A stretch of DNA of 64,000 nucleotides, taken from the NCBI GenBank assembly GCA_012934845.2, contig WNNJ02002392.1:1-64000 (forward strand), in the 5' to 3' direction. Both the position numbers and the translations under genes were made by a program. This document shows positions 12,201 to 21,500 of this stretch, in pieces. Each line of letters starts with the position of its first letter. The stretch's first letter is position 1. The notes beneath the pieces were generated by a model, which saw only the letters and a list, made by a program, of their open reading frames with translations, made no database searches and was not told the origin of the DNA. Source of the DNA: Pomphorhynchus laevis. Lineage: Eukaryota; Acanthocephala; Palaeacanthocephala; Echinorhynchida; Pomphorhynchidae.

Positions 12201-12860
12201 GCGCTGAATTTTACCACCACTACCGCTTCCAAAGATGTTGATACTAAGTCAAACAGTGCATTACATTGTGATTATTCACTAACTGAATTAGACCTTCTTT
12301 CAAAGTCAAAGTTTGAAGATGATAATGAGGAAGATTATCATGCTGATGAAGATGGCAATAAAGATACAAACAAATTAAAAACGGTAATGCTCTCTGAATT
12401 TTCTAATTGCATGTATCAAATAATTCGTAATGATTGCTCTGTATCGTCATTCAATTTACGTTCAAATGAGCTATGCCGCAGAAACAAAAGAAATAACAGG
12501 GCTGAAGAAAATGAAGTTGTCGATGAATCTGCTGATACCAATGAAATAGCGTCACGCCGTTCCGCTTTACGTAATTACCGCGCCGTCAATCATCGCAACG
12601 GAAGCAACAGCAATGTGAAAGCAGATGAATTACCGCTAATAGACGATGATCATGTCCTTCGAACCTCCGCCATGACAACGCCGTTTACGAAGCCATTCGA
12701 TGATGTATCATGTGATCATGTCACTGAATCGCAGCTGCCGCTTCTCGATATGTTCAACGATCATCGCTGTCGTAAGCAATTCAGTACTATGACTTTAAAG
12801 ACAACTTTATCGTCACCGTCGTATTCAAATTCAAAGAGCAAGCATAAAGACGAACAATAA
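3056..12860 (+). CDS. LIN54/tesmin-like CXC-domain protein (gene span)
   Basis: Host gene for a LIN54-type protein, the DNA-reading subunit of DREAM/MuvB cell-cycle complexes in other animals. Confident exons are 5699-5923, 5980-6125, 6202-6453, 9710-9783 and 9831-12860; all four internal junctions obey GT-AG and keep frame. Exons 3056-3264 and 3324-3383 are likely but weaker. CXC1 reads [16 protein letters not shown] ... CLDCHCTNC, followed by the family hinge [13 protein letters not shown]2 reads [17 protein letters not shown] ... [10 protein letters not shown]. The two KxYCEC tyrosines correspond to the minor-groove-reading tyrosines of LIN54. The 5' end is not settled, and the C-terminal tail of about 1,000 residues is far longer than in vertebrate LIN54. 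The intron 6454-9709 holds a head-to-head PLE pair and a dispersed repeat. Confidence 0.88.
3324..3383 (+). CDS. LIN54-like gene, probable short exon
   Basis: Follows a TTTTGCAG acceptor and ends at a GTAATT donor. Continues the previous frame as [15 protein letters not shown]. It ends with one leftover base, whereas the next clear exon (5699) needs two, so either another exon lies between them or this model is wrong. Confidence 0.4.
3640..3843 (+). other. short open stretch, unassigned
   Basis: About 67 codons between stops, including [20 protein letters not shown]. It reads protein-like but matches no family I recognise, has no clear splice sites, and could be a coding relic or chance. Confidence 0.2.
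3900..5690. other. intron of LIN54-like gene, low-complexity
   Basis: T-rich, with loosely repeated segments (3,950-4,110 and 5,165-5,450) that look like degenerate short repeats but lack a clean period. A hammerhead-like motif sits at 5068-5092. Nothing else is supported. Confidence 0.4.
5068..5092 (+). ncRNA. weak hammerhead-like motif
   Basis: CTGACGA, a possible 2-bp to 3-bp stem II, then GCGAAA, in the order of a hammerhead core. No stem III or cleavage triplet is convincing. Probably the relic of a PLE end. Confidence 0.25.
5699..5923 (+). CDS. LIN54-like exon with first half of CXC1
   Basis: Acceptor CATTTAAG, donor GTAGGT. Encodes a Thr/Ala-rich lead-in ([10 protein letters not shown] ... 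[12 protein letters not shown]) and then [15 protein letters not shown], the start of the first CXC motif. The 56-bp intron that follows splits the motif inside the Leu codon before YCEC. Confidence 0.85.
5980..6125 (+). CDS. LIN54-like exon with second half of CXC1 and hinge
   Basis: Encodes [19 protein letters not shown], completing CXC1, and then the conserved hinge ending [10 protein letters not shown]. Spacing of cysteines (C-x-C-x4-C-x3-Y-C-x-C-x6-C-x2-C-x-C-x2-C) matches the tesmin/TSO1 family. Donor GTAAAC follows at 6126. Confidence 0.9.
6202..6453 (+). CDS. LIN54-like exon, hinge between CXC motifs
   Basis: Acceptor CGTTTAG, donor GTAAGT; the frame keeps phase on both sides. Encodes 84 residues with a basic patch ([10 protein letters not shown]) and no known domain, making the spacer between CXC1 and CXC2 longer than in vertebrate LIN54. 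Confidence 0.75.
6605..8138 (-). mobile_element. Penelope-like element (PLE-2), broken, in LIN54-like intron
   Basis: Minus-strand PLE with several breaks. RT part about 7,730-8,138 ([13 protein letters not shown], the PLE palm motif), thumb about 7,284-7,600, then a cysteine knuckle (CKCIRCKCC) and the first half of a GIY-YIG domain ([17 protein letters not shown]) about 7,007-7,369. The 3' end near 6,640-6,670 carries a hammerhead-like CTGAAGA ... GAAA. Its 5' edge abuts an oppositely oriented copy of the same 3' end at about 8,139. Confidence 0.88.
6647..6670 (-). ncRNA. hammerhead-like motif, PLE-2 3' end
   Basis: Minus strand CTGAAGA, an A/T-rich spacer, then GAAAGCTTGTC. Core order is right but stem II is poor. 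The oppositely oriented copy at 8524-8547 has a further decayed version (CTAAAGA ... CCCGAAAGC). Confidence 0.3.
8139..8580 (+). mobile_element. PLE-2 3'-end fragment in opposite orientation
   Basis: Plus-strand copy of the last about 440 bp of the same PLE family: it starts inside GIY-YIG ([13 protein letters not shown] near 8,170) and ends with the same terminal block ending AAAGCTTGTCAAATAA. The stretch 8,223-8,495 is a close inverted copy of 6,720-6,990. The two copies meet head to head. Confidence 0.85.
8834..8856 (+). ncRNA. decayed hammerhead-like motif
   Basis: CTAACGA ... GAGAAACG with flanks AATTTTC and GAAAATT that could pair as stem I. The G5 of the core is A, so it is not expected to cleave. 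Likely a PLE-end relic. Confidence 0.25.
9170..9540 (-). repeat. dispersed repeat B, copy 1
   Basis: Reverse complement shares several blocks with 15,790-16,205 and 62,437-62,715 (for example TAATTGACTTTTA-like, TCAGAATAAG, GCTATGCTATC, and the far block ATGACATATTTTCTC-like). No coding capacity. Contains a hairpin between GCTGCTATGCT and AGCATAGCAG near 9,290-9,350. Confidence 0.6.
9710..9783 (+). CDS. LIN54-like exon with first half of CXC2
   Basis: Encodes [20 protein letters not shown] and CECYE, matching the second CXC motif of LIN54 (KGCNCKxSxCLKxYCECYE). Acceptor GATTCAG, donor GTAGAT, followed by a 47-bp intron. Confidence 0.92.
9831..12860 (+). CDS. LIN54-like terminal exon: end of CXC2 and long low-complexity tail
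   Basis: Acceptor TTTTCCAG at 9830. Starts [17 protein letters not shown], completing CXC2, then stays open for about 1,000 residues to TAA at 12858. The tail is rich in Ser, Thr, Asn and Asp, with acidic runs ([13 protein letters not shown]), basic runs and many SSS/NN/TTT tracts; it looks disordered. The Met at 9879 is internal, because the frame is open and conserved upstream of it. I see no known domain in the tail. Confidence 0.88.
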   Translation, partial: AQIPCTSLCKCVNCKNMYTAYIPNSIDKDKTISSLSSDQPHRHSVGLVDEADHCDGRLFDNNDYFNSISDQHRLAEHHTPCHQSTTTPDEFMHIMVEMKHPPETSNAFVSRPSSHDSDDANRNNDFNADTSINQNIDDDSSSGVQLPSSFLSRYRIGRRSSNSSVFLINNPCKNVTTTDVSDGISSESLPLERHTSSLGLTGVVIPNDIMTSFANEPYLFAASNNRNTTDFYKIKRNLQNTVQIYNNDDIKCYLSAKGNFALDLSTTTAVTNRASMLSASLDAGVNSGGHKNSGITNRYDRNCGLTNQISGLSSSSSNALLKSKNVKLISDRCQHLLDSQCYGDAIEYIMEDQLDKSSYTYNTLITLSSVFSASTISSVYRSSSLNYRRDLNNITASTVKLMMKSSTKSLTKYPRLLDELLSSSVLTARRKTNTAATTDKSDNESSSRLNNKSNIRIYNSPNQDSCSRKQSLRPRKQSQKSVKDNSVSSTANLISWPLQATHQIQQQADQQPELYNIKQLSLSEKTTATDIPRISRHQHRKSTATGCIATNNTITRSSSKLRISVASLSTNHRHHHYGEIAASQNELNAFRFANRDILQAVLKCVVARSLCWLTHHSQKDSNNHNQSHHDNNTTSCKSDIKKERISVIQNQKHQYPLFKRFRRCSVLSRSLSTESSGLTKNAPSNPSNDNVLQSRRNCSSFDPEDKETLNETVKNSLQSLNHISATIARSSRSFVVSAAKANNQPLQSLPISSLLRTPLCSSSNHLATNVDISCPNDSCRSTTTATAKETALNFTTTTASKDVDTKSNSALHCDYSLTELDLLSKSKFEDDNEEDYHADEDGNKDTNKLKTVMLSEFSNCMYQIIRNDCSVSSFNLRSNELCRRNKRNNRAEENEVVDESADTNEIASRRSALRNYRAVNHRNGSNSNVKADELPLIDDDHVLRTSAMTTPFTKPFDDVSCDHVTESQLPLLDMFNDHRCRKQFSTMTLKTTLSSPSYSNSKSKHKDEQ

Positions 12861-12866
12861 CGAACA

Positions 12867-12896
12867 ATAACATTACCACGACAGTGGTAATGTTAT
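12867..12896 (+). promoter_or_regulatory. 13-bp perfect stem-loop just after the stop codon
   Basis: ATAACATTACCAC and GTGGTAATGTTAT pair exactly around a GACA loop, six bases past the LIN54-like stop. The 10-mer CGAACAATAA also occurs twice head to tail at 12851-12870, the first copy spanning the stop. A 3' UTR control element is possible; no function is known. Confidence 0.6.
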
Positions 12897-14314
12897 GTAA
12901 TGTATATGTGTGTGGAAACAAACTAAATAATATTTTTAACAAAACCAAGAATATGACACTAATATTCCTTTTGACGATGAGAAAACATAAGATCCAAGAA
13001 TGAAATTTTTCCTTAAGCGATTCATAGATTTTTGCCTCTCTCTTGGTTAGCCGTCATATGTTCTATACACTAATATTTATACTGCTGCTCTGAGAGGTAA
13101 AACTTTATCGTTTGACTGTTTTTAATTTTGTTGTATCAAAAGTAGTTGCTAAACCACAATAATGCACAGACATCATTTAAAAATCAGTACTGAAAAATAC
13201 AACTACCGATACAATGGCTGCGAATTCAGTCGCCCTCTCTTCTCGCTCTTTGAAGCGTTATTTTTGTCTGTGATTTTTTGTAATTAACAACGATTCAAAA
13301 GACTCGAAAGCAGTCTTATTAATAATTTACGAGCGAGACAATTAATTCAACAACAGTAGCAACTGAACATTCATTTACGCCATGTGCAAAGGCTTTGTTT
13401 TATCGGCAGTCATCAAACAATATATTGTCAACAATGGGCTCAGCCACTACCCGAAGTACCGGCGACTTTCATTATGTGCTGTTGCGCTTTCATACACTCT
13501 TAACTTTTATACTACTAAGCAGATGCGATAGCTTGAAACAAATAAGCAACAGCAATGAAACAAACAACGATGTATTTACTATTATACACTGTGATGTGAA
13601 CTATATTCAGCCGTAATGCTTTCTACTATTCTTTTCTGAAATTTTGTGCAACACTGTGTAAATAATAATAGAGTAGATATATCATCTTCTTCTTTATAAA
13701 AGCAGCAACCATTAATACGACCAGTCAGCGCTGGCTCAGTGTAGAGGTGTATACAATATGTATACTGTGAATGGACACATGTCGAGCCTATTCACTGCAG
13801 GCAGATGATAAAAGAGCAGATGATACCTGCTTATTGACATCAACGGTGGTTTTTTATTCTAGCAAGTATATCGTACTAATCAATGCATACATTCCCGTAA
13901 TACAAACAAGGCTTAACGATAAATTAAACCTTAATATTTATTAATGATAAATATACAACAGTTCCCTGTTCGTATTTACAAAAAGTATGTAAATTTTTAA
14001 ATAGTTATTTTACGCCATGCATTTTTAGTCATACTATAACAATGGACTTTTGCTCATTATTCAGATAAAAATAATAATTTATATTAGGCTTTTTAAGCAT
14101 TTTTAATTTACTGAAAACGTATTACTTTTAAATATGTTAAGTACTGAGTGTGTTTAACAAAACGTTATAATTATATTTCGTGGCATTGTTACTCCTAATT
14201 TTCGCTTGTGACTTCTTCATAGGTTATATATATTTATATGTATTTATATTTTTGTTTATATTTATTTATTTATCTGAAGCGGTGTTTGTGGATCTATAGA
14301 TTATTCCATGTATT
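12897..14314. other. intergenic, no supported gene
   Basis: 3' flank of the LIN54-like gene. Only short chance ORFs (such as 13,395-13,616). A segment near 13,727-13,790 has weak pol III A-box-like (TGGCTCAGTG) and B-box-like (GTCGAGCC) words but no tRNA fold. Confidence 0.5.
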
Positions 14315-14504
14315 GTTGAATATTACTAGTAACCGAAAGAAATAGGGTAATTTTATTTTAAACAGTCTTCTGTCTGCCTGACGTTTCGCTCAAAAAGCTT
14401 CTTCAGAGTAGTTTTTCGAATAATCTTTTTGATCGAAATATCATGCAAAAAGGGGGTTTTAAGTAAAATTTGCCTATTTATTTCGGTTACTAGTAATATT
14501 CAAC
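14315..14504. repeat. fold-back element with hammerhead-like core in its loop
   Basis: Terminal inverted repeats: 31 bp with one mismatch (14315-14345 against 14474-14504, beginning GTTGAATATTACTAGT), with weaker pairing continuing inward to about 47 bp. The loop contains a minus-strand CTGAAGA, short stem, GAGCGAAACG motif (14383-14406). Confidence 0.75.
14383..14406 (-). ncRNA. hammerhead-like motif in fold-back loop
   Basis: CTGAAGA, GCT/AGC stem II, GAAAC, then GTC with no room for a normal stem III. Resembles PLE-end hammerheads; activity not supported. Confidence 0.35.
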
Positions 14505-15062
14505 GATATATATATTCAACGTAATATTCAACGATATATATATTTCCATATTATCAAATTGTTGCTATATATATTGAAATTTTATATTTGAACACCGGAA
14601 AAAGAAGAAGCATTTATTATTCAATTAATTGAAGCTTCCGGCAAAATGCCTTACTCAGCAATTGTTAAAAAAACTGTTCAATACTCATGCGTTTTTATAT
14701 TTACGGTAAATGACATCTGTGAAATGTGTTCAGTGCGCTATCACACATTAATTGTGCTATCCAACGCTGTTCGTTGTTTTTTCTTTTCAGCCAATATATA
14801 TATGAAAGCGTCCCATAGCGGATCCCGGAGACAGTGCTCTCTATTCACTGATTATATATAATATATTGTGAACTATTAAGATACTATTTAAAATGTGTTA
14901 ACTGTTATCTACTATTTGGATAATAGTAGATTATAACTTGAATGATGAAGAGTTACTTCAGCAAAATCAACCCGCACTTGTGTATACTTGATCATCACTT
15001 GTAAAAACTAAAAATATAACACATTAGCTCTTCCTAAAAAGGAACTTATATCTTCAATCTAT

Positions 15063-15405
15063 TACATTTTGCCATGCATGTCATTACACCATATGATGGG
15101 ACTCGCAGAAGAGTGCATTAAGATGTTATTGTTTAAATAATCATAAGACTACTAAGCAACAATCAAGCAAAATGGCAAAATTACATTTTGCCATGCATGT
15201 CATTACACCATATGATGGGACTCGCAGAAGAGTGCATTAAGATGTTATTGCTTATATAATCATAAGACTACTAAGCCACAATCAAGCAAAATGGCAAAAA
15301 TACATTTTGCCATGCATGTCATTACACCATATGATGGGACTCGCAGAAGAGTGCATTAAGATGTTATTGCTTATATAATCATAAGACTACTAAGCAACAA
15401 TCAAG
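15063..15405. repeat. 119-bp tandem repeat, about three copies
   Basis: Copies start at 15063, 15182 and 15301 (TACATTTTGCCATGC...). They differ by only a few bases, so the expansion is recent. Where copies meet, ATGGCAAAAT and ATTTTGCCAT form a short palindrome. No hammerhead core and no ORF. Confidence 0.95.
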
Positions 15406-15789
15406 ACATTTTTTATGTTTCAGACGTTTCTATTTTCAATCCAAACGCAATAAACTATGAAAAGATGGCATCATTTTGGATAACATCAAAACTGGTAATG
15501 TCGTCGTGCTTCAAAAAGGAACAACAATCAACTATTTCAACGAGTTTTCTATTGAGAATGTAAGTAAACGTGTCAACCCGTAATTTCAGATCAATGGCAT
15601 GTAATCCAGACAATGAAAGCAACGTAAGCGAAGAAACATTATTACCTCGAAATATCAAACTACAGGGGAAGCTTATTTTCTACAGCTGCCTCATCTAATC
15701 AATTCACATTGAAGGCATTTCAGTTAGCTACATTGATAATCGCTTTTGAGAATTTAAATGAAAATTCGAAAGCTCATAATTAATACGAT

Positions 15790-16205
15790 TAGATCAGCTA
15801 ACTGAGTCTACGTATTTATTACTATTTATCAATTAAAAATGATGTTAAATAAAAATTAAATAATAGTGAATAATTATAAATAACATTTTTTTAATAGTAA
15901 TAAATAATAAATATTTGTTGTATTAAATTTTATACAATTTATATATAGATAAAATTTAAAATTAAAATTTTTGATAAAAGTCAATTTTTATGAATTGACT
16001 TTTATAAATAAAAGACGATATATCAGAATAAGGAGTGTAAGTCATCAGAAAGAACTGTTATGCTATCCGGTTTCGGCCTATAGTTCGGCCTGCTATACCC
16101 GACTTAGCAGCGGAGCCAAATACATTCTAATGACATATTTCCTCCGATGAAATTTGATTATCTACTATATTCTTATAATACAAAGTATATTATTTATTTT
16201 CCATA
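15790..16205 (+). repeat. dispersed repeat B, copy 2
   Basis: Begins GATCAGCTAACTGAGTCTAC, passes through an A/T-rich middle, and reaches GCTATCCGGTTTCGGCC and a distal block ending TTATTTTCCAT shared with copy 1. Longest copy here. Non-coding; its mobilisation class is unknown. Confidence 0.65.
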
Positions 16206-16461
16206 AAAAAATTTCACTAAGAGGTTAAAATTATTTTTAAAAATATTTTGTTAATTTATATAGTTTACTATTTTCTGTTTGATTTTATTTTTAAAGTAAT
16301 CTAATTTATAATGTATCTTTTCAATTATTTAAATGATTTTGAAGAAAGTCAATATCATTACATATCATAGTGATTCTTAAAATTTCATTATTTAACGTAT
16401 TATATTTTATATTATATGGTATGCATTAATGCCTTTGCAAAAATATGTTTCTCAAGCTCCT

Positions 16462-16600
16462 AATCTCGAGATTACCAACCATAGTCCGCCTTGACTGGAC
16501 TCTCTTAGGTGTGTGAGAGACCGCGAATGGTTCAGTCAGAGGGCGGCGCGCTGGCGCGGCCGAGGGCTCAGATCTCTCTGGACCTGAGGCCGTAAAGATA
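16462..16600. other. GC-rich islet in AT-rich DNA
   Basis: A run such as GGGCGGCGCGCTGGCGCGGC stands out sharply from its surroundings. It does not read as tRNA, as recognisable rRNA or as a coding exon. It sits at the 3' edge of the AT-rich PLE-type RT that follows. Confidence 0.5.
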
Positions 16601-16624
16601 AGTTGAAGATTTCAAAATACACGT

Positions 16625-18050
16625 CGTGAACGGCTTCTATTTAAAGTTGTCTTGCATGTTTTGTTTATTAATATCAGTTATATAGTTATTAATAAAACCC
16701 TTAATTATTTTATTTAAAAATATGTTTATTGTAAATTTAAATATGCCATCTTTACAATATAAATTAAAAGTAGTTTCAATTGATCTTAATTTAATGTTCA
16801 TATATAGATCTATACTTTCTTTATTATTAACATTGGTTTTACTAAGAATGAGGCTACTTGGATAAATTTGTTCACTAATTGAATAAAATTTATTAAAATT
16901 AGATACAAATATATCCTCAATGTATCGAAACATATATTTCATATATTTATATAGTTTAGATTTAGTTTTTACACAGTTATGAACAAATTCATATTCTATA
17001 AAGCTTAAAAATAAGTCAGTTATAATTGGGCTAGTTTTACCTTTTGTTTGTTGTAACATTGGAACACCTTCTATTTATTTGTTTATTTATTGGAACACCT
17101 TTTATTTGTCTAAATATAAATGTCTCTTTCAAGTAATTTTGATTTATCAAAATATTTAAGGATTCTATCTAAAAATTCTTTTGTAGAATTAATACTGAAA
17201 TAGTGTTTTATACCTGTTTTAATTTTGTTTATTTTTGAATATTTCTTACAGGGTGCTTTAATTGCTTTAAGTATTTTATTCATATAGACAGAAAGTGGTT
17301 TTAATGTACATTTAAACGCACTAACATATGAACCTAGGTTTTATTGGATTTTTATGTAATTTTGGATTCCAATATAATATAGGTATAGTTTTATTATCTA
17401 ATTCAACCTTTATACCCTTTTTATCCATTATAGAACAGTGACTTGTAATAATTGTTTCTAAACTCAACTCACTACGTTCATATGTTGGATTTACATTTAA
17501 ATCATTAGAATTAACCTCTTTCGTTAGTATATCATAATAAAGCTTTTTGCATATAAAGACAAAGTTATTGCTAGCTTTATCAATAGTTGTTATTATACAG
17601 TCTTTTATTAAATAAGTTCGAAATACAAATCTTTATTAATTCTATTTTTTCTTTTATAATTGTTTGTTATTTTCATTTTCTTTTTAATTTTATCAAATAA
17701 ATAATCTTTCCAAATTATAATCTTAGATGTATTTAAGCTTTCGCTATTAATCAGCTTACCAAAGTTATCATTTAAGTCATTATAAAACTAATTGTAATTT
17801 GTTTAATTACATTAAATTACGTTAATTCGCCTTTTCAATTAATTCTAGATTATTGGTACGTATATGTTCATTTATTTTATCAAAATAAATACTTTTGCAA
17901 TTGCATTCAATTTCTATAATGTTTCTAATATTATCGTTACATATTGATTTTAATTCTTTATTATAATTACAAATTTTTCGTCCTAATGGTGGTAGGAGTT
18001 TATACCTTATTTTAGGAATATATTTACTTAAATCTGACCCTATTATATAT
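16625..18050 (-). mobile_element. very AT-rich Penelope-type RT element, broken
   Basis: Minus strand. The upstream part reads TIDKASNNFVFICKKLYYD and, further on, ILYWNPKLHKNPIKPRF; 16,637-17,059 reads a palm with FRYIEDIF and YPSSLILSKTNV. This is the pattern of a divergent PLE-like RT group common in invertebrates. I found no GIY-YIG domain. A few breaks. Base composition is much more A/T-rich than PLE-1, pointing to a different lineage or a long stay. Confidence 0.65.
16637..17059 (-). CDS. PLE-type RT fragment (palm)
   Basis: 140 codons. Carries the RT catalytic box as YIEDIF (usually YIDD, so the middle position is changed) and downstream YPSSLIL...NVNNKESIDLYMNI, a segment typical of this RT group. 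Part of the broken element 16,625-18,050 and not an independent gene. Confidence 0.6.
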   Translation of the reverse strand: MLQQTKGKTSPIITDLFLSFIEYEFVHNCVKTKSKLYKYMKYMFRYIEDIFVSNFNKFYSISEQIYPSSLILSKTNVNNKESIDLYMNIKLRSIETTFNLYCKDGIFKFTINIFLNKIIKGFINNYITDINKQNMQDNFK

Positions 18051-18054
18051 GAAA

Positions 18055-21000
18055 ACTAAAAGACCTTAACAGGCCGTAGGTTACAACCGAGAAAAGAAAA
18101 ACGAAAAAAGAATAAAACAGATCAATTACGACATATTTTTACACGAATCCATGAAAGCCTGTCTTGAGCCACCTTTTCCAATTCACTTCTCCAATTCCAT
18201 TTTAATTGCTTCCTGTTAATATTTGAAATCGAGAATAGTATATTTTTCGCATCATTTTCGATTGTTTTTAATGTGGATTTTATTGATCTACCTAGAGGAC
18301 ATTTCCAGTGTGAGTCTGCTAGAAAGGAACACCATTTTTGGAATACGTGTATTTTCCACAAGCAGAACATGTCCAAGAATATGTAATCTGTTTTTTGTTA
18401 TAACTTGAATAACATCATCCCCAATACCACTTTTTTACGCAGCGCCATTTGGTATATGTTGGAGTGGATGTATTCTTGCGATCCGCCTAAGCCATTTATT
18501 TTCTGCAAGATATTACTTTTCTATTTGTGATAATTTTTTTAGGCCAGCATCCGATCAGTACAACAGAACTAGACGAACTATCGAAGTGTGCACTCGAACT
18601 GTAGTTTTCATTTATAGCTTTCTATCACGCCGTTCCCTGTTTAGTCGGCTGAGACTTTTGCTTGTTGTTACAATTCGATTGGTTATTTCATCATCCAAGT
18701 TGTATTCGTTGGATATTACCGTACCTATGTATTTAAAGGCGTGCACATGTTTAAGCAATTGTTCGTTTAATTTTATATCAAAAGAATGATGACAGAACAA
18801 TAGTATTTTGCATTTCGAAAGTTTAGAGTTAGGCCATATTTTGCTGAAGCAGGATGAATTCTAGTAATCATGAATTGTAAATCAGCTGCATTCTCCGCTT
18901 AAAGAGAGGCATCGTTTGTATGTGTGAAATGAATAAATTCAACGTTTGAGTAAACAATTGTTGGGGTCAATTAGGATTCCTTCTAGTTGCTCGTCTAAAC
19001 ATTCTCTAAGTAATTCATCAATTGTAAGATATAACTCCGGATACAAAATTCCACCTTTTCTAACTCATATGCAAGCCGGAAAGGGAATTCCCACATGACC
19101 ATTCTCGCGTACAATTGATTTAGTTTGTCAATAGAGAGCCTCAATTATTTCGCATATCTGTGTAGAAACTCCGGAGTTCCGCGATATACGCAACATCACT
19201 GCACGATGTACACTAACAAACGCTGATTTGAAGTCAAGAAAATCAATGGCAGTTGGCTGGCGAAATTTGAACTTTAAATCCATTAATATGCGCGGCGAGA
19301 AAATTTGATATATGCAGCCTCTGTGAGGGCTGAAACCTGATTATTCTGTCGAAGTTGAGATTCTCTAAATGGGTAAATTATATTTAGAATGATCGATTCG
19401 AGAACTATATAGGCAACAGGTAAGAGTGAGATACCTCGATAGCTCGAGCAGTCAATGGTCGCCTTTTTTAAAATCAGGGAATATGAATGATGTTTGCCAA
19501 TCCCTAGGAATCATCATATATTACCAAATATCGTTAAATAGCTGGTGTAACCATTTCAGTCCCCCTTGGCAACTTGCTTTTAAGAACTCAGGTAGGACAC
19601 CATCGGGACCCGATGCTTTACTGAATTTTAAGCTATTTAATTCTGTTGTGAACTCTGTCATGAATGGTGGGACAACTTCACAATTGCTTGTATCGACTGG
19701 TTGTTAAACTGTGGTATATTCAGAGTCCAGTCGATTCGCATTATTTTTGACTGAATTCTAGAGCCCTTTGAAATACTCTGTTCATCGATTAATGCGACTT
19801 TTACCATCGAAGAGATGAACCGATTTATCTTTATTTAGTAGATATGGTTTCTTTATACCACGTTTATGATATGAATACCATATTATTAATTGGAAGAATT
19901 TGCGGAAGTATTCATTAAGAGTCACATTTTCCAATTGTGTCCCGAGATCTTTCCAGAAACTTTCCTTATCATCATGGATGCTCAATCTAAGAAGTTTCGT
20001 AATTTCAGACAACTTTTCTTTCGATAAAGACCCTATTGTAGCTTTTCGTCTGTCTAATATACCCAGAGTTGTTTTACTAATTCATGGCTTTCTACTATTT
20101 TGCTTATGAGGAAGAAGTTGATATACGGTAGAGCTTATTGCCTCTCGTAGTTGTGTATAACTATCATTAACGCTCAAAGGTTTGTGCTTTTTACCCAGTA
20201 TTTGGCTTAGCTTGTCAACAAAGTTAACTCTGGTATTTTGCAATTTATTAAGCGAGTGTCTAAAAGGTCAGCGCTATATCGTTGGCTTAAATGAAACTTT
20301 AATCGTTGTAAATTTATTAATAAAAGAGCATGGTCAGTTATTACATCTGTTATCCAATATTATCTGCAATCAGCTATCAGACAACGAAATCTTTTTCGAA
20401 CGAGAATGTAATCAATTTAATTACACTCTTGTTCATTTGAGGATTACATGTAACAAGATGACGTCTTGTCGAAAACATGTATTGCTACAATTAGATCATG
20501 GGTAAGTAGTGTGTTCATTATTTTTCGCCGTTTGGACATTTATTGCTTGCCCACAAAAAGGACTGTCAAGTCTGAGTACTGGAGTTGCGCATTGAAGTCA
20601 CTGCAACTATAAGAAAATATCGGGAAGGCACTATGTCAAAAGCAAAGTCAAGATCTTCGTAGAAAGCATATACAATGGATTGACAGGTGAGGTTCGTGAG
20701 AGCATGCACACAATATGGTCCAGTTCGCATTCTTTCCCTTTAGACGAACTAAGACCAGTCTGTCAGATATTGGCTACCGAACAGTTAGACGGTCAGCTAA
20801 ACGAGTACGATAATTGCCACACCGTTTCGACCAGAGTTTCAGTAGGGCCAGAGTGGTACATTGTGCAACTTTAATTTTCATTTGATACATTGATGCATGA
20901 TTTATTAGTATCAGGTAATCGGCATTCAGAGATTCAACAAATATCGACTTTGTGTATATCCAAGGTACGTGTTAGCATACCTGATTGGCCAGGTTAGAGA

Positions 21001-21500
21001 AGTGTCCTAACATTGATGGTAGCAATGCGTATGTGAAATAGCAGCTTCGAAATCCATGGAAACAAGTCTGCTGATCCTTTTAATTAGTATTTGAGGTTTG
21101 ATAAATTTTGATAGACGTTCTCACTTTCATTTTTAGGTATTGTGTAGAGGCTGGGATACCACGAGGATTTCGACAAACCCAAGGGAGCATATGCCCTTTT
21201 TTAATAGCGGAACATACTCGATATGCCAGTGTATTAGACCGGATTCCGATAGATGGCACTTTATAGAAACACCAGTTGCTATTCAGTGTTCCACCATCAT
21301 CATAATACACCCGCTGGCTGTTCACGGCTGCTTATTGAAACATGATGATTCATGTCGTAACTAAACCATATATATGGGCCGTTTCTCCATCCGACAACGT
21401 AGAGGACCCTATTCCAATAAAATTCAAGGTCCTAGCTAAAATGGTGGACCCTCCTAATCTGCTTTTTTCAGGCCGTACCGTCTTGAAAATACATTGAACG
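18055..21500 (-). mobile_element. LINE-E, near full-length non-LTR retrotransposon, decayed
   Basis: Minus strand; ORF2 is traceable from its endonuclease start (IRIATINVRTL ... KVDIC, about 21,050) through SYSCSDFNAQL (about 20,590) and the endonuclease end (IDYILVRKRF ... ITDHALLLINL, about 20,400). RT then follows: KASGPDGVLPEFLKA (about 19,600), IDFLDFKSAFVSVHR (about 19,240), AENAADLQFMITRIHPASAKYGL (split here as two words; about 18,870), FKYIGTVISNEYNLDDEITNR (18,730). The C-terminus is at about 18,130. Stops and shifts are scattered throughout, so it is dead. AP-endonuclease type; clade not assigned. Confidence 0.82.

Noticed and set aside
9879-12860. 993-residue ORF taken as a stand-alone gene starting at its first Met
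   Set aside because: The frame continues upstream to 9831 and there completes the second CXC motif after a good splice acceptor, so it is the last exon of the LIN54-like gene.
13727-13790. Second tRNA-like promoter (TGGCTCAGTG ... GTCGAGCC)
   Set aside because: Boxes are weak, single-copy here, and no fold or repeat supports them.
15063-15405. CRISPR array
   Set aside because: Units are contiguous 119-bp copies with no unique spacers, in a eukaryotic genome.
15063-15405. Third hammerhead satellite
   Set aside because: No CUGANGA or GAAAC in the right order on either strand.
16080-16160. Hammerhead in dispersed repeat B (GAAACC and CTGATGA-like words)
   Set aside because: The two words cannot be arranged with a paired stem II and differ between copies.
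16462-16600. rRNA fragment
   Set aside because: GC-rich, but I could not match it to any conserved 18S or 28S segment I know.
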